From Sequoia sempervirens (lineage: Eukaryota; Streptophyta; Pinopsida; Cupressales; Cupressaceae): a DNA stretch of 64,000 nt. Below are positions 11,922-22,933 of the stretch, one piece after another. The first letter of the stretch is position 1, and each line of letters opens with the position of its first letter. The stretch is taken from positions 491,358,711-491,422,710 of the forward strand of contig VDFB02270651.1 in assembly GCA_007258455.2 (NCBI GenBank), in the 5' to 3' direction. The position numbers and the translations under genes were made by a program. The notes beneath the pieces are model-generated. The model was given only the letters and a program-made list of their open reading frames with translations, was not told the origin of the DNA and did no database searches.

Positions 11922-13516
11922 TGTGTTGTAGAAAAATGGCCCCTTGTCATTTTCATGGCCTTTTACGTCTTGTTTCATGGTGTTGGAACTATTTTGGTTT
12001 GATTTTATGTTGCAACATGGCTTGAACATGCTTATTTAGGTACTAAAATTCAAATAACGATGTCTTGTGAAGGTGTTGTGAAGTGTTGTAAGATATTTCT
12101 ACATTCTTCTAGACTCTATTAATTATAATTCACCTTAAAATCACCATTTTATTCATCAACAAGTCCTATTTTGAAGTGTTGTAAAGTCTTGTAACAAGCT
12201 TTCACACTTTTCTAGGCACATCTTCACTATCTATCCTTTTCTTATGCTTTATTTAACCCATTTATGCTCTCATATGCTTAATTAAGTGTATTTTTGAGTA
12301 CCATCTCGACAAAAAACATTAAATACAACATATTTCCTGACACATTTTTAGGTCCTAGGTGGGACCCATTCACCATGGGTGGCGAATGAGTTCCCCTTGG
12401 CCCCAAATTCAAAATATTTTAAATTTCCTTTCAAGATTTTATTCAAAAACACTTAATGTTGGCCTGTGATGAGGTATGAATACGTAACTAAGGCACAAAT
12501 GTGTATAAATAAGTGATTTTTACCTCATTTTACATCTCCTTATGCATTCAAGCATTGCATCTCACATTTCAAGCATTCAAGCATTTTACATCTTTTCAAG
12601 CACTATTCAAGCACTTTGAAGCAACCATTGACATTACTTTAGACTTGCATCATCAAGGGTTTGGTAAGTTAATAGCAATTACATGTTATTTTATCATTCC
12701 TTTGCATTTCATTATTTTATTAAAGGTTTGATTACCAAAAGTGGGGCAAACCCCTATTCACTAACCTTAAACCATTTTTCCACTATCGCATGTTTGTTTC
12801 CAGACCTAGGTATGTAGATTTGACAAGATTTTTGGTGTTGAAGATTGGTTAACAAGTCAACTAGGTGATTCAAGTCAACTTAAGTCCATTTCAAGCTTGG
12901 AGAAGGCTTTCTGTCTGTTTCCTACATAATTGACTTCGACAACCCAACAAGCAGTGATTTCCAGATCTGGTGTTGTAGAGTTGTCTCATGATTTTTCATA
13001 AATTTGGGAGAGGACTGATTTTCCACCTATGGTGAATGAGTCCCACATTAGGACTAAAAAATCTAAAAAAAATTCAAATTATGAATCCCGATAGATAGAA
13101 ACTTGCTTCTGATAGTTTTTCACCAGGAGAACTAATTCGCCACCCTAGGCAAATGAGTCCCACTGTGAAAAATCAGTGATTTCAGCTAGCATCCATAACA
13201 TTCTAGATTCATCATACTTCACCCAGGTGCACTCATATTCATCCCTTTTCTTTCTCTTCTACATATTTTCTTCATTTAGTTCATTATTTGCATATTACAA
13301 TGTGTTTTCAAACATAGCTTAAATTTCACTTTTGCATTCATTTTCATTCATTTGAATTAGTCAATTGCATTTAGTTAACTTCATTTAGGTTATATAACAT
13401 AACAAATAACATTATTTGAATGAACCATTAGCATTTTTTCTCCTATCTCTCTCCTTTTAGGTGAAAAACCCTAGAAGAGCAAGAGTTGTCCATAGGAGTC
13501 AAAAATCAACGGTTCA
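11922..13516 (+). repeat. Element 2, 3' LTR
   Basis: It starts TGTGTTGTAG and ends CAACGGTTCA. It aligns with 6876-8481. It is followed by CCATC, the right target-site copy. Confidence 0.87.
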
Positions 13517-13521
13517 CCATC

Positions 13522-14004
13522 AATCAATGAAGTAGGAGGCAAAACACATGAGGGTGGTGCTGGAATACTACTTGAAACATGCCTATCATCATATCATAGA
13601 CTGAAATCAATCAACCACTCAATCATAGACCTCTCAAGATCAAGAATGGTGCATCCCTCCCCAACTGACTCCTCTTGCCTATCCAACACAAGAAGCATTG
13701 CACCTGAATCTTGAGCGTAAATGCTACGAGATGTCGTGTTGATCTCCTCATCCTACACCCTAGCTTCCATAGGTGATTGAGTCTCTACTGAACATGATGA
13801 ATATCAAGCCAAACTCAACTCCATGTAGAGCTCGTCAACATGATTCTCTAATTTTTGAAGAGCTAACTGAGTGTTCCTCAAGTAATCGTTGGTGACCTGC
13901 AACTTATGAGAGAGTTGATCCACTTCCTCTTCTTTCCTCATCAAAGCATTTGAGTAGATATCAACAAGGTTGAGAAGGTGTTCATGATCTGAAAGAAGGT
14001 GTAG
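13522..14004 (-). pseudogene. Middle part of the element 1 long ORF: coiled coil
   Basis: The minus strand reads open from 14004 downward in the same frame as the PDS5-like ORF. 'LLNLVDIYSNALMRKEEEV' and 'LRNTQLALQKLENHVDEL' form a clear heptad-rich helix of about 60 residues. An acidic, serine-rich stretch with stops at the 'LSLA', 'EARV' and 'DFSL' positions then runs to the element 2 border. Removing the inverted-repeat transposon (14005-14811) with one 4-base target copy restores the frame exactly. The family is not recognised. Coiled coils are common in Gag-like and scaffold proteins, so this gives no specific function. Confidence 0.55.
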
Positions 14005-14811
14005 GGGTATGTGTAGGATCATGATGGGCCAAGAAGTGGCAATATGATGGGTATATATAGGGTATGTGGCTGACGACAATTTTTTTACCCAAAATTGATG
14101 AAACAAAAAGGGTTTTAAAGGAGATTATTAGTTTTCCACCAATAAAAATTATGCTTTATTTTGAATTTAATAAATAATTATTATTTATTTTCTATTTAAA
14201 TTATGACTAAAGTCCTAATTGATAGGTTGATTGAAAAACATCTATAGCTTTCAAACCATATCACATTTTTTGAATCTGAAACATGTGTCACATTCTATGC
14301 TTCACATACTATAGGATTAAAAAAAGAGAAATTGAATTTCATGAAGTTTTGACCAAGTTAAGGTGGTCAGACATACCAGTTTTTATATTTTTTTAAAGTT
14401 GAAATAAAAAATTCATAATTAATTATTTACTTCAAGGAAAAAAATTACAAAACAATATGCATCACATCAAGACATGAGTCCTCTACCTATATCTCAAATA
14501 TTATAAAAAAATAATTATCATTTTACTGTGGTTAGGTGGTCAGACAGACACCTACTTCTTATTTTTTCTCTAAAATTTAAGTACTATTGCATTGAAATTT
14601 CAAATTTTCACTAAATAGATTTTTATTTATTTTAAATAAACCTAGTAGTTTAGAAACTACATTCAATTTTCTCTAGATTCTATTCTTACACATTTTTGAA
14701 ATAATATAGATAACTTATTCAAATTTTTACATCAAGTTGCCTAACTCTAATTTTTTTGAATTTTTTGCCACTTAAGGGCCTATTTTTTCCATGATGATCC
14801 TGCACATGCCT
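14005..14811 (-). mobile_element. Inverted-repeat DNA transposon, copy 1 (non-autonomous)
   Basis: The 807 bp copy begins GGGTATGTGTAGGATCATGA and ends with the complement (ATCCTGCACATGCCT). GTAG flanks it on both sides (14001-14004 and 14812-14815), a perfect 4-base target duplication. It has no coding capacity and is very AT-rich. It is a reverse-oriented relative of 22934-23713 and of the copy starting at 63340. It interrupts the element 1 long ORF. The superfamily is undetermined. Confidence 0.85.
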
Positions 14812-16009
14812 GTAGATAATTTATTTTCATTGTTTGCATACCTTCTTTGACTCCCTACAAGTAATCATGAAAATACTCTGCATCATCTCCCTTTTGTCTT
14901 CTCTCCAACTGAACCGTCCAAAGGTTATTTTCAATCATCTTGTGGATTTTTTCATGATGAGATAAGGCTACCACAATCTCATCCTCATTCACCTTCAACT
15001 ATTTCCTCCAACTATGTGGACTATGGGGTGTATGAACAACTTCTACTTCACATGAAGAAGCATCAAATTGTTCCTGGATTTCTTGAGTCACAAAACTCTC
15101 TTCTTCTACTAATTCATGTATACACTCATTCTAATTTGGAATTAGGACAACACTAATTCCACCTATAGAAATATCCTCAATTCCTTGATTAAGTGTCTCA
15201 ACACAAGAGGGCTCAGGCTGCTCTATGTACTCATCATCCTTCTTAACTGAACTATTAGTTGATGGGACACTATCCTCCTAAAGAGAAGATGGAACCTATA
15301 AACCAATTGAAATCATCTCTCTTGTAGTCAGTTGTTTCTTGAACTTCTCAATTTTTTGCTCAACCGACCATCTTGAGAGATCAATTGCTACAGTTGAAAC
15401 ATGCTTCTCTTTTCTCCAAATGATTAACAATTCATATTGCAACTATTTGTAAACATCCTCATTCTCATCAAGGATAATGGACAAGATAGTGAGCATACTT
15501 TTCTTTACACTATCTAGATGTCTTCTCCTAATTCCTTATATGAAGCAATCGAACTGGAGAATAAGACCATCATGATCAAACATGATAATGCATGATTGTA
15601 GCTTTTCCATTGTTTCTAGAATCTTAACCATCCTATTGAAAGTAGGGCTTTTGATATTGCGTATCACCTGAAAGCTTTCAACCATCAACTGCATAACCTA
15701 TCTCATTTTTCCATTATCAAAAGGAACTTTAGGAGTTGTAATCCTCATAATTTCACTTAGGCAATGGGAAAAATAATGTCTTACATCCTTATCTTTGTGT
15801 CTCAATAACCTATCTTCCTCCAAAGAGATCAGTACCAGAATCATACTTGCTCAAATTATCTGAGAAGGTGGTTGGTCCACCAAATGCAAGCAATTTACTA
15901 CTTCCTCCAATGAACTGAGAAGAGTATCTTAGATTAGAAACAAGTGACCAATTTTATATCCTACCATAAAAATTCTCTTTCCAAACTCTATGTCACTCAT
16001 TGAGTCCAT
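14812..16009 (-). pseudogene. PDS5-like cohesion factor ORF captured in element 1
   Basis: PDS5 is a HEAT-repeat protein that binds cohesin and regulates sister-chromatid cohesion. The ATG at 16009 lies ~80 bases past the primer site, where gag normally begins. Residues ~34-200 follow the plant PDS5 pattern: 'LEEVVNCLHLVDQPPSQ', 'RLLRHKDKDVRHYFSHC', 'LSEIMRITTPKVPFDNGKM', 'VMQLMVESFQ', 'VKILETMEKLQSCIIMFD' and 'MLTILSIILDENEDV'. Full plant PDS5 proteins are far longer. The frame then runs through acidic unknown sequence ('PEPSCVETLNQGIEDISI') to the transposon border at 14811. In-frame stops sit at codons 27, 53, 104, 158, 189 and 238 and further on. Most would be one transition from Gln or Arg. 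I saw no frameshift and no intron. The PDS5 similarity is strong; a captured origin is inferred from the position. Confidence 0.8.
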
Positions 16010-16088
16010 GCTTATAAACTAAAATTTCTGATATGTTCTAATCAGCTGAAACAAAGTGCAACTACCCAACAGGTTGGTAGAATTTTTA

Positions 16089-16100
16089 GCTCTGATACCA
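16089..16100 (-). other. Element 1 primer-binding site (tRNA-Met type)
   Basis: The minus strand reads TGGTATCAGAGC one base inside the 5' LTR. This is the usual initiator-tRNA-Met primer site of plant LTR elements. Confidence 0.88.
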
Positions 16101-16101
16101 C

Positions 16102-18136
16102 TATAATGACCCTTGCTAATTCTAATGTAAATTTTTAGTTTTCTGCCATGGACATTTTGCCAAACACTTGTGTTGCAAATGTATTACTGTAGTAACTAAT
16201 TTTCTATTTGTATTTTCTTGTTTTGAAATGATGCAATGATGCTTGAAACACCTAATTTATCAATGCTAATGTCTACTAATGTAATAGAGATGAAGTGCAA
16301 GTGTTTTTGTATTTTTCCAATGCAAATATATGACTTAACTCTAAGTAGATGACTAGCTACAAAAAACTAACATTTTGTCATACATTTTGTGTGCAACCTC
16401 CAAATGATTTATACTGCATATTAAGTCCCTAAGGATTACTACAACTTTGACATACAACTACTATGTATTAAGTCTAATTACAATACAACGACAAAATATT
16501 ATATGATGATGATTTCTCTATAGAAAAGCTAATAAAAAATACAACTAGAATTACTAATGCAATACAATGAAGGCAATGATACAATAAGATGACTGGGAGT
16601 AATTACAATGTTGGTGATAATGACTGTGATTCCATTTATTGCAAGAAATGTTCCAAAATGCAATACCAAGACTCTATTTGCAGATGAATATAGAATGGTA
16701 AAACCTAGATTTATATTTTATGGGGTGACGCCTAGCAATGTGAACCAACTTGATTCCCTCTACTCATGTCTCTTGTGCCCATGGAGCAGTGTCCCAACTC
16801 CTTGATGGCTCACGATCTCTTCCTAGGAGAGATCAAATTCAAATATACTTCCCACCTTCACAATCGAAATGATAAAAGTTGTTGGGTGTAGTGCCTGAGA
16901 GCCATAAAAGTGTTTCTAGTTGTTGTGATCAAAGAGCTGATTGAAATTTCCAAAGACGACTACCTAGGAATTGACATGATATCCCTTAAAACAAAAACTT
17001 GTCACCTCAAAGTATTATTAGCGACCACACATCAAATATTATTATTGAACCTTTCTGATCTAGCACTTGTATTTGTCGCATCTACCTTTCCTTTAATTGA
17101 TTCATTTGGCCTTATTTTCCTCTATCGAGAGAAAGCTAGTAAGGAGGTTTTGATTCTCAAGTATAACGACTTATTCCACAAATTAAATTTGTCCTATCTC
17201 TATTTTTTCAACTTCTATAAACATTACAATTTATCTTCTTGCAGATTCATCCTATCTACATAATCTTTTTCTTTTGTGTCTCCTTCTATGACTAAAAGTC
17301 GTCTTCAAACTGAAAATAGTCTTTCAACAATATCAAGGATTCCTCCAATGTAATTACTATTCTTAAATTATGCAAATCAATTTTCTCCAATGAAGTGATC
17401 TCCCAAAATATGTGAATTTATTCTTTCAAATAAAAATATCAAATCTTTTCCACATTTGGTCCCTGACCATTAAATTTGGAACAATATTGAATTATTCAGA
17501 AATGAACTTCTCCTAAAGTGTAATTGCAGCAATACAATAGCTACTGTACGTATTCAACTCTCAAAAATTAGTTGCAACAATAAACCAACTACTGCAATGA
17601 TGGAGATGTGATAATAAAATAGCTATCACATCAATTCAGTTAGGGAAATAATACATAATCAGTTGCAGCTGTCAAATCTCTCCAATGAAGCACCTATATA
17701 AACCCTAGATGGATTTCTCCACAATTCCAGTTGGGATTAATCTTTCACAACTAAACCTAGTACTCTAGAGTCTTGAAACTCTTGAGCAAGCAAAGCATTC
17801 AAGCTTCTTACCAAATAGGTAATGAGAAATGAAATCTAAATCAAGCATACCCAAATGCTAAGCATATAGTCCCTCTAAATATTTCTCCAAGACTTCCAAG
17901 AAGCTTCTAGAAATAATATTATTTTATTCCCTTAAGTGACTTTTATAATTTATTATTTTATTTTAAGTCACTTTATTAAATTAATTAAATATAAAGTCAT
18001 CTTTTAATTTTACTTTATTAAAATAAATTTATAAATATTAATTTAATACTTACTCTCTTATTTCTCCTGTTTAGCCTTTAGGAATAAATAAAGGCTAAAC
18101 GCTCATCAAGGTGGCTATCAAAAAGGGGACATGACA
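16102..18136 (-). repeat. Element 1, 5' LTR
   Basis: On the minus strand it starts TGTCATGTCCCC and ends GGGTCATTATA, where the last CA has mutated to TA. It pairs with 3074-5117. The frame at 16910-17263 recurs in the other LTR (3951-4196) and is LTR sequence. Confidence 0.88.
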
Positions 18137-19739
18137 CTCTTTCTTTTTATCATTATGGTGGAGGCCCTAGGTAGATGCATCTCCAAGGCTTGGAAATGTG
18201 GGAGAGTGGAGTGGGTGTAAATCACTAGTGCTGTGTTGGCTGCCACCCATCAGCAATTTGTTAATGAAACCATGCTTTTTGGCAGAGCTCATGTTTAGAA
18301 GGCAAGGTGCTTCAAGGAGATCCTAGAGAAATACTCTCTTGCTTTGGGTCAAGAGGTCAGTTTGGAAAAGTCATAATTTTTCTTCTTTAATACTATAACA
18401 CATAACAAGGATCAAATTATGAGAATTTTGAAATTCAAAAGGAAACTTCCCTGTAAATACCTTGGACTTCCACTTGCCAAGGGGGTGAAATCAGGAAAAC
18501 TTTGGGATAATGTGATCAAGGTGGAGGACTCGATTTCCTCTTAGAAGTGTAGGTGGTTATCTTGGGTTGGTCACCTAACAAAACTCAAAGCAGTCATTGT
18601 TGCTTTTCCTTCCTACCTCTCTTCATGTCTTCCCATGTTGGCGGGGGCGTGAAAAACTATAAATAAGAAAATGAAGGATTTCTTTTGGAAAGGCACCTTT
18701 GAGTGGTGTAAATTCCCTTTGGTGAATTGGGAGAAGGTGTGTGAAAGAAAGGAAAGAGATGGGGTTGGCCTGAAGAATCTCCCACTTCAAAAAAAAGCTT
18801 TAGGTGCCAAATTAGTTTGGGTACTCCACACTAGGTAAGAGTCTTTAAATGGACAAGGATTTTAACAACAAAATATATGGCTAGGGAGGGGCATAGAATT
18901 TTCACTTCTAGTAATCTTCCTCTGGGTTCCATAATTTAAAATTTTATATGCAATTGTAGAGATGTTGTTTTGGACTCCTAACCTAGGAAGTCAGAGATGG
19001 GAGCAGAGCCTCTTTTTGGGAGGATTCTTGGAAAGGATTTCCCAATTTTTTTGAGGCAGGCGAGCTAGAGAATGTGAGAAATATCACTAAACATGCATGG
19101 GGAGATAGGGTAAGAGACTATTTGTTGGTCATAATAGTGGATGGTTGGCTTATAGTGGAGTGGAAGAGTGTGCGAGATCTGGGTCTTGACACTAAGGAAG
19201 TAGCCTATTTCGAAGCATCAATGAAAGATAGGGTGATCTGCTGTAGAGATGGCCTAGACATATTAAGATGGGGTGTTGGCCTGAATGGGGAATACAATGT
19301 GAAAGAAGGCTATAACAGGTTGATGGCTACTATTAAGGAGAATAAGCTTTGTAGCAACATGTGTTGGAATAATGTGTGCTTGCCTAAGGTTGATATTTTT
19401 ACCTAGGTGGCTACCCAGGGAAGGATACTCACGGGGGATAGATTTTCCAATCTTGGATTCACTGGGGGGTTGCTTGTGCAAACAGAGCAAGGAATCCTGT
19501 GATCATCTAATTCTTAATTGCACCTATTCTCAAAGTTACTGGCAATGGCTGATTTCTAAGCTGAATTGGAAAATGATGCTATCAAAAAAATTGGTGGATG
19601 TGTTATTGAGCTAGCCTTCTTTGCATAAACAGACTTTATATGGTAATGTTTTGATTACTAATCCCTCTCTGTGATATGGGAAATCTAGAAAGAAAGGAAC
19701 CAACACATCTTTTAGGAGAAGGAAATGTCATCTTAGTCA
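18137..19739 (+). pseudogene. LINE-A ORF2, part 2: reverse transcriptase C-terminal half and zf-RVT region
   Basis: This resumes the ORF cut at 3073. 'LFIIMVEALGRC' follows the DPLSP block. 'THQQFVNETMLFG' stands where the family has the catalytic FxDD box, so both Asp residues are lost. 'LPCKYLGLPLAKG' and 'FFWKGTFEWCKFPLVNWEKV' follow. From 19074 the zf-RVT-like region reads 'GLNGEYNVKEGYNRL' and 'CWNNVCLPKVDIF', then 'CDHLILNCTYSQSYW' after a frameshift near 19400. The text breaks at 19739 inside an 'IWKERNQHIF'-type segment, where element 3 is inserted. Many nonsense codons are present. It is non-functional. Confidence 0.83.
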
Positions 19740-21467
19740 TGTAACGCCCTGCCACGAAACCCTAGAGGACAACACACTAAACACCTAAAAAATGGACTTT
19801 TTTTTAAAAGTGCAATGTACACATGATTGCAAATGAAACGTTATCTTAAAATTCTAACCTAAGTCCTCTAAAGTTCATGACTATGCTACTAGATTCCCAT
19901 TAACTAAACTAGCAAGAACTGAAAGTCATTACATTTAATTAAATTCCATCTACAATATGAAATTACATTTAATCATCACATTTACAAGATCAACTAATAT
20001 GAAATAACTATTACATGATCCATAGATATCATTTAGAATCAACCCAATTAACGAACACATATTATAACACCTTTTACATTTTCCATTACATAAGAGATTT
20101 CAACATTCATTTACATCACTACATCATTACATTTGAACATCAATGTCTCCTCATATATATGTGAGGAGAGTACATCAAAACTATAATACATGATACAATA
20201 GATTTATGGTACAATACAAGTACATGAATATTAACCCACATGAACTGGAACAAGTGCAAAAGTCTTCAAGTCTAGGAGTAATCATCACGAACATGAAAAA
20301 AATGAGGGAAACTAATACAGTACAAGGCACATTCCACCCATCCATGTGGAACCCTAATGTCCACCCCCATGCTAGGAGATAGCATTAAGGTCCCACCACC
20401 AAATAGTCAAAAGACAAAAAACAACACATAGGCCAATATGACTCTAATGAACAAGTATAGTACAACATCACACGATAGTAACACCACTTCCAGAGGCACA
20501 CAAATGTCAAAGGGAAACAAGAGATGAGGGAATACTAGGTTGTCATACGAGAAGTGTCAACACATAGTTTGTTATGGGTTACCCAAACAGATCTTCCTAG
20601 GCTTCGACCCCCATCTTGGGTTACCCTAGTAGCCTTTATCAATCTCCAGCCCCCATACAAACCTATGCAGAATCAACATACCCCCCACGAGGATGAGGTA
20701 GTTGAGCTTACCATTCTAGGCCTTCTCAACTCATCTCGAGCCTAAACAAGCACATGAGCAATGAGTGAGGCATTCCTTATCTTGATTAGTGTGATTACTA
20801 CCCAACCCCCTAGTTTATTTTAGGTTATCACTTAACAAAACTCCCACATAGGTTACACTGGCACCACTTTGTGTGTTGACCCCCATTGAGAGCCATTCGC
20901 CTACTAGCAACTTGGAGACCCAAAGATATCAAAAGAGTAAAGCCAACTTGCACAATCGCAAGATCTCATTAACATATACAACAAGACGAGGCATAACCCT
21001 TCCTGCACACAAGTTCCAACCACATTGGTGAATATGATATGCAAGGCTAATGATTATCATATACACATTCATTTCAAACCCAACCATCACCAAGGTTTAT
21101 CAAAAAAATTCCATCAAGAAGAGAATTTCCCCCTAGCCTCGAGAAGACTCCTAATACACAAGGAATTTAGACATTGAACAAAACTCACAAATATCCAACT
21201 TCACTACTTTCTAACTTAATTCATACAATAATTCAATTCAAAGACTTAAACAAAGAATGTAAGTTAAGTTGATAGTGCAACCATTGCATTTTCTAAATTT
21301 CCACCTTATGTCAGAAATGATCTATTTCTATATAGACTAACCTTCCATCTATTCTCCTATGTCTAAATCTTTCAATGATGTTTTCATTTTTCTACCATAA
21401 TAAGCCCATAATAAAACAACATTATTGAATTAAAAGCATATACAAGTCTCTATTCATACGTACAATA

Positions 21468-21557
21468 TTTATATATATATATATATATATCATTAAAGCA
21501 AGACTCTTTTCAAGTTATAAAGTGCATATTTTATTATATAGTTGTCAATATATATAC

Positions 21558-21588
<31 letters not shown>

Positions 21589-21617
21589 CATATATATATA
21601 TACATATATATATATAT
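21468..21617. repeat. AT and ATATAC microsatellites in the element 3 3' LTR
   Basis: A pure AT run at 21468-21490 and an ATATAC-type run at 21548-21617 lie close together. The paired LTR has a much longer pure AT run at the matching place (30382-30442). Confidence 0.9.
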
Positions 21618-22933
21618 CCACTGTCATAAATATAATGTATACCGTTATTCATTATTTGGCCAACTTCCATATGCTTTTTCATCGACTGATTTTCATATGT
21701 TTTTTTTCATTCACTAATTTCTACATGGCTTAACATTTAGTGAAAGGAATAAAGTTTAAAGCTCTCTGGCACATGAAATGTCACCGATATCTATGACAAT
21801 ATTCTCATGTTATTAGCTATTCAATCTAGAGATTACTCTTAAATTTAATCACATCCAAAATGGTGCTAACTCAAAATTGCATGCCAAACTTGGTTATTGA
21901 AATCTACAGAAAGATTAGAAGGATAATTTTTTTGGACACACCGACCAAACCATCCCACAGTTTGTTTTTCACTATGGTGGTGGTATAGGTAATTCGATTG
22001 GTTAGATTTAAGGAAAGGCGAAGTCTCACTACAGAGATCAACTACATAAAACAATGAGTATTCCTTTAGATCTAATTTATCATGTAATACCATAAACATC
22101 AGAGACTCAACTTAATATGTTATCAAGAAGATGTGATAGGAGTAGTATATTCTTAACCCAAAAAAAAATGAAATCTACAAAATGCATAAGAAGGTAGATA
22201 CGACTTGGTTAGGGAGGTAGTCGCAGCCCAAGTAATGCCAACAGACTTTAAGTAGACAATTTATAGCATGAAGAACATTGATGAATGCCAGTGGGATTCT
22301 CCACACTCAATAGAATAGCTAATGAAACAAGGTCGATTCCAGTCTAGGATTAACTTTATTGATGAATAAACAATCGATTTCCATGAAATTATATAGCAAA
22401 ACCATAGTATGTAATGAAAGTATCCAGACGCGGTTCCTAGATAATTTTCAAGGCACAAAAGAGTCCATTACACAAAGATTAAATTGAATGGTATGCAAAA
22501 GAACTTGATAACCATTGAATACAGGTGAGAGTAATAAGATGCCATAGATTCTAGACTAGGGTTTAAGATTGTTGACAATCAATTAAATCATAGGTAACAA
22601 TAAAGAATACTCAGGAAAGCTTAGGGGTTTTCTAACCGGAAGTGAAATAGATACAGAGTAAGCAAAAAATAGTTTGAGCTAAAATCTTCTGAAGATGTAA
22701 CTCCCATTTTATTCCATTCATTATTTAACAAAAAAAAAATCTTTTGCTTCAAATAGCTCAACATTAACATTCGTTTTCTAAATAGAATATCACTGGGAAA
22801 ATGGTACAACCCATATTCTCCTGCTTGCTAGAGGAAGTTTTGTTGCAGAGCTCACCACTTCCAACTTGCAGTTTCAACATACATCCAAGATCTCAATGAA
22901 CATAGTAATCCCCAATTTCAAAGCCTCCAAAAT

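Larger units (their letters stand above)
6876..13516 (+). mobile_element. Element 2: gag-only, non-autonomous LTR retrotransposon
   Basis: LTRs at 6876-8481 and 11922-13516 both begin TGTG and end GTTCA. A purine-rich tract ends at 11921, just before the right LTR, so the element reads on the plus strand. The 3.4 kb interior holds one gag-like frame and then about 2 kb of non-coding sequence with two tandem arrays. I see no protease, reverse transcriptase, RNase H or integrase. It must have been moved by a partner. The sequence after the left LTR (TTTTGGTGAACCC) is the expected place of the primer site, but I could not assign a tRNA. Confidence 0.82.
3074..18136 (-). mobile_element. Element 1: gypsy-derived LTR retroelement carrying a PDS5-like ORF
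   Basis: Two similar direct repeats of about 2.04 kb bound the element (roughly 90% alike by eye). It lies on the minus strand. A primer site reading TGGTATCAGAGC adjoins the repeat at 16102, and a polypurine tract adjoins the repeat ending at 5117. The interior holds no recognisable gag, protease, reverse transcriptase or RNase H. From 5' to 3' it carries a PDS5-like ORF with a long extension, then an integrase C-terminal half with a chromodomain. Flanks are CCCTG on the left (3069-3073) and CTCTT on the right (18137-18141), matching at 3 of 5 positions. Removing the element plus one flank copy restores the LINE-A frame and the usual 'GDPLSPxLFI' spacing, which fixes the borders. Element 2 and an inverted-repeat transposon are later insertions inside it. 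Confidence 0.85.

Noticed and set aside
16910..17263. Plus-strand frame of 117 codons
   Set aside because: It lies in the element 1 LTR and recurs broken in the other LTR (3951-4196); no protein family is suggested.
21542..21733. Frame of alternating Tyr, Ile and His codons
   Set aside because: It is a translated AT/ATATAC microsatellite.
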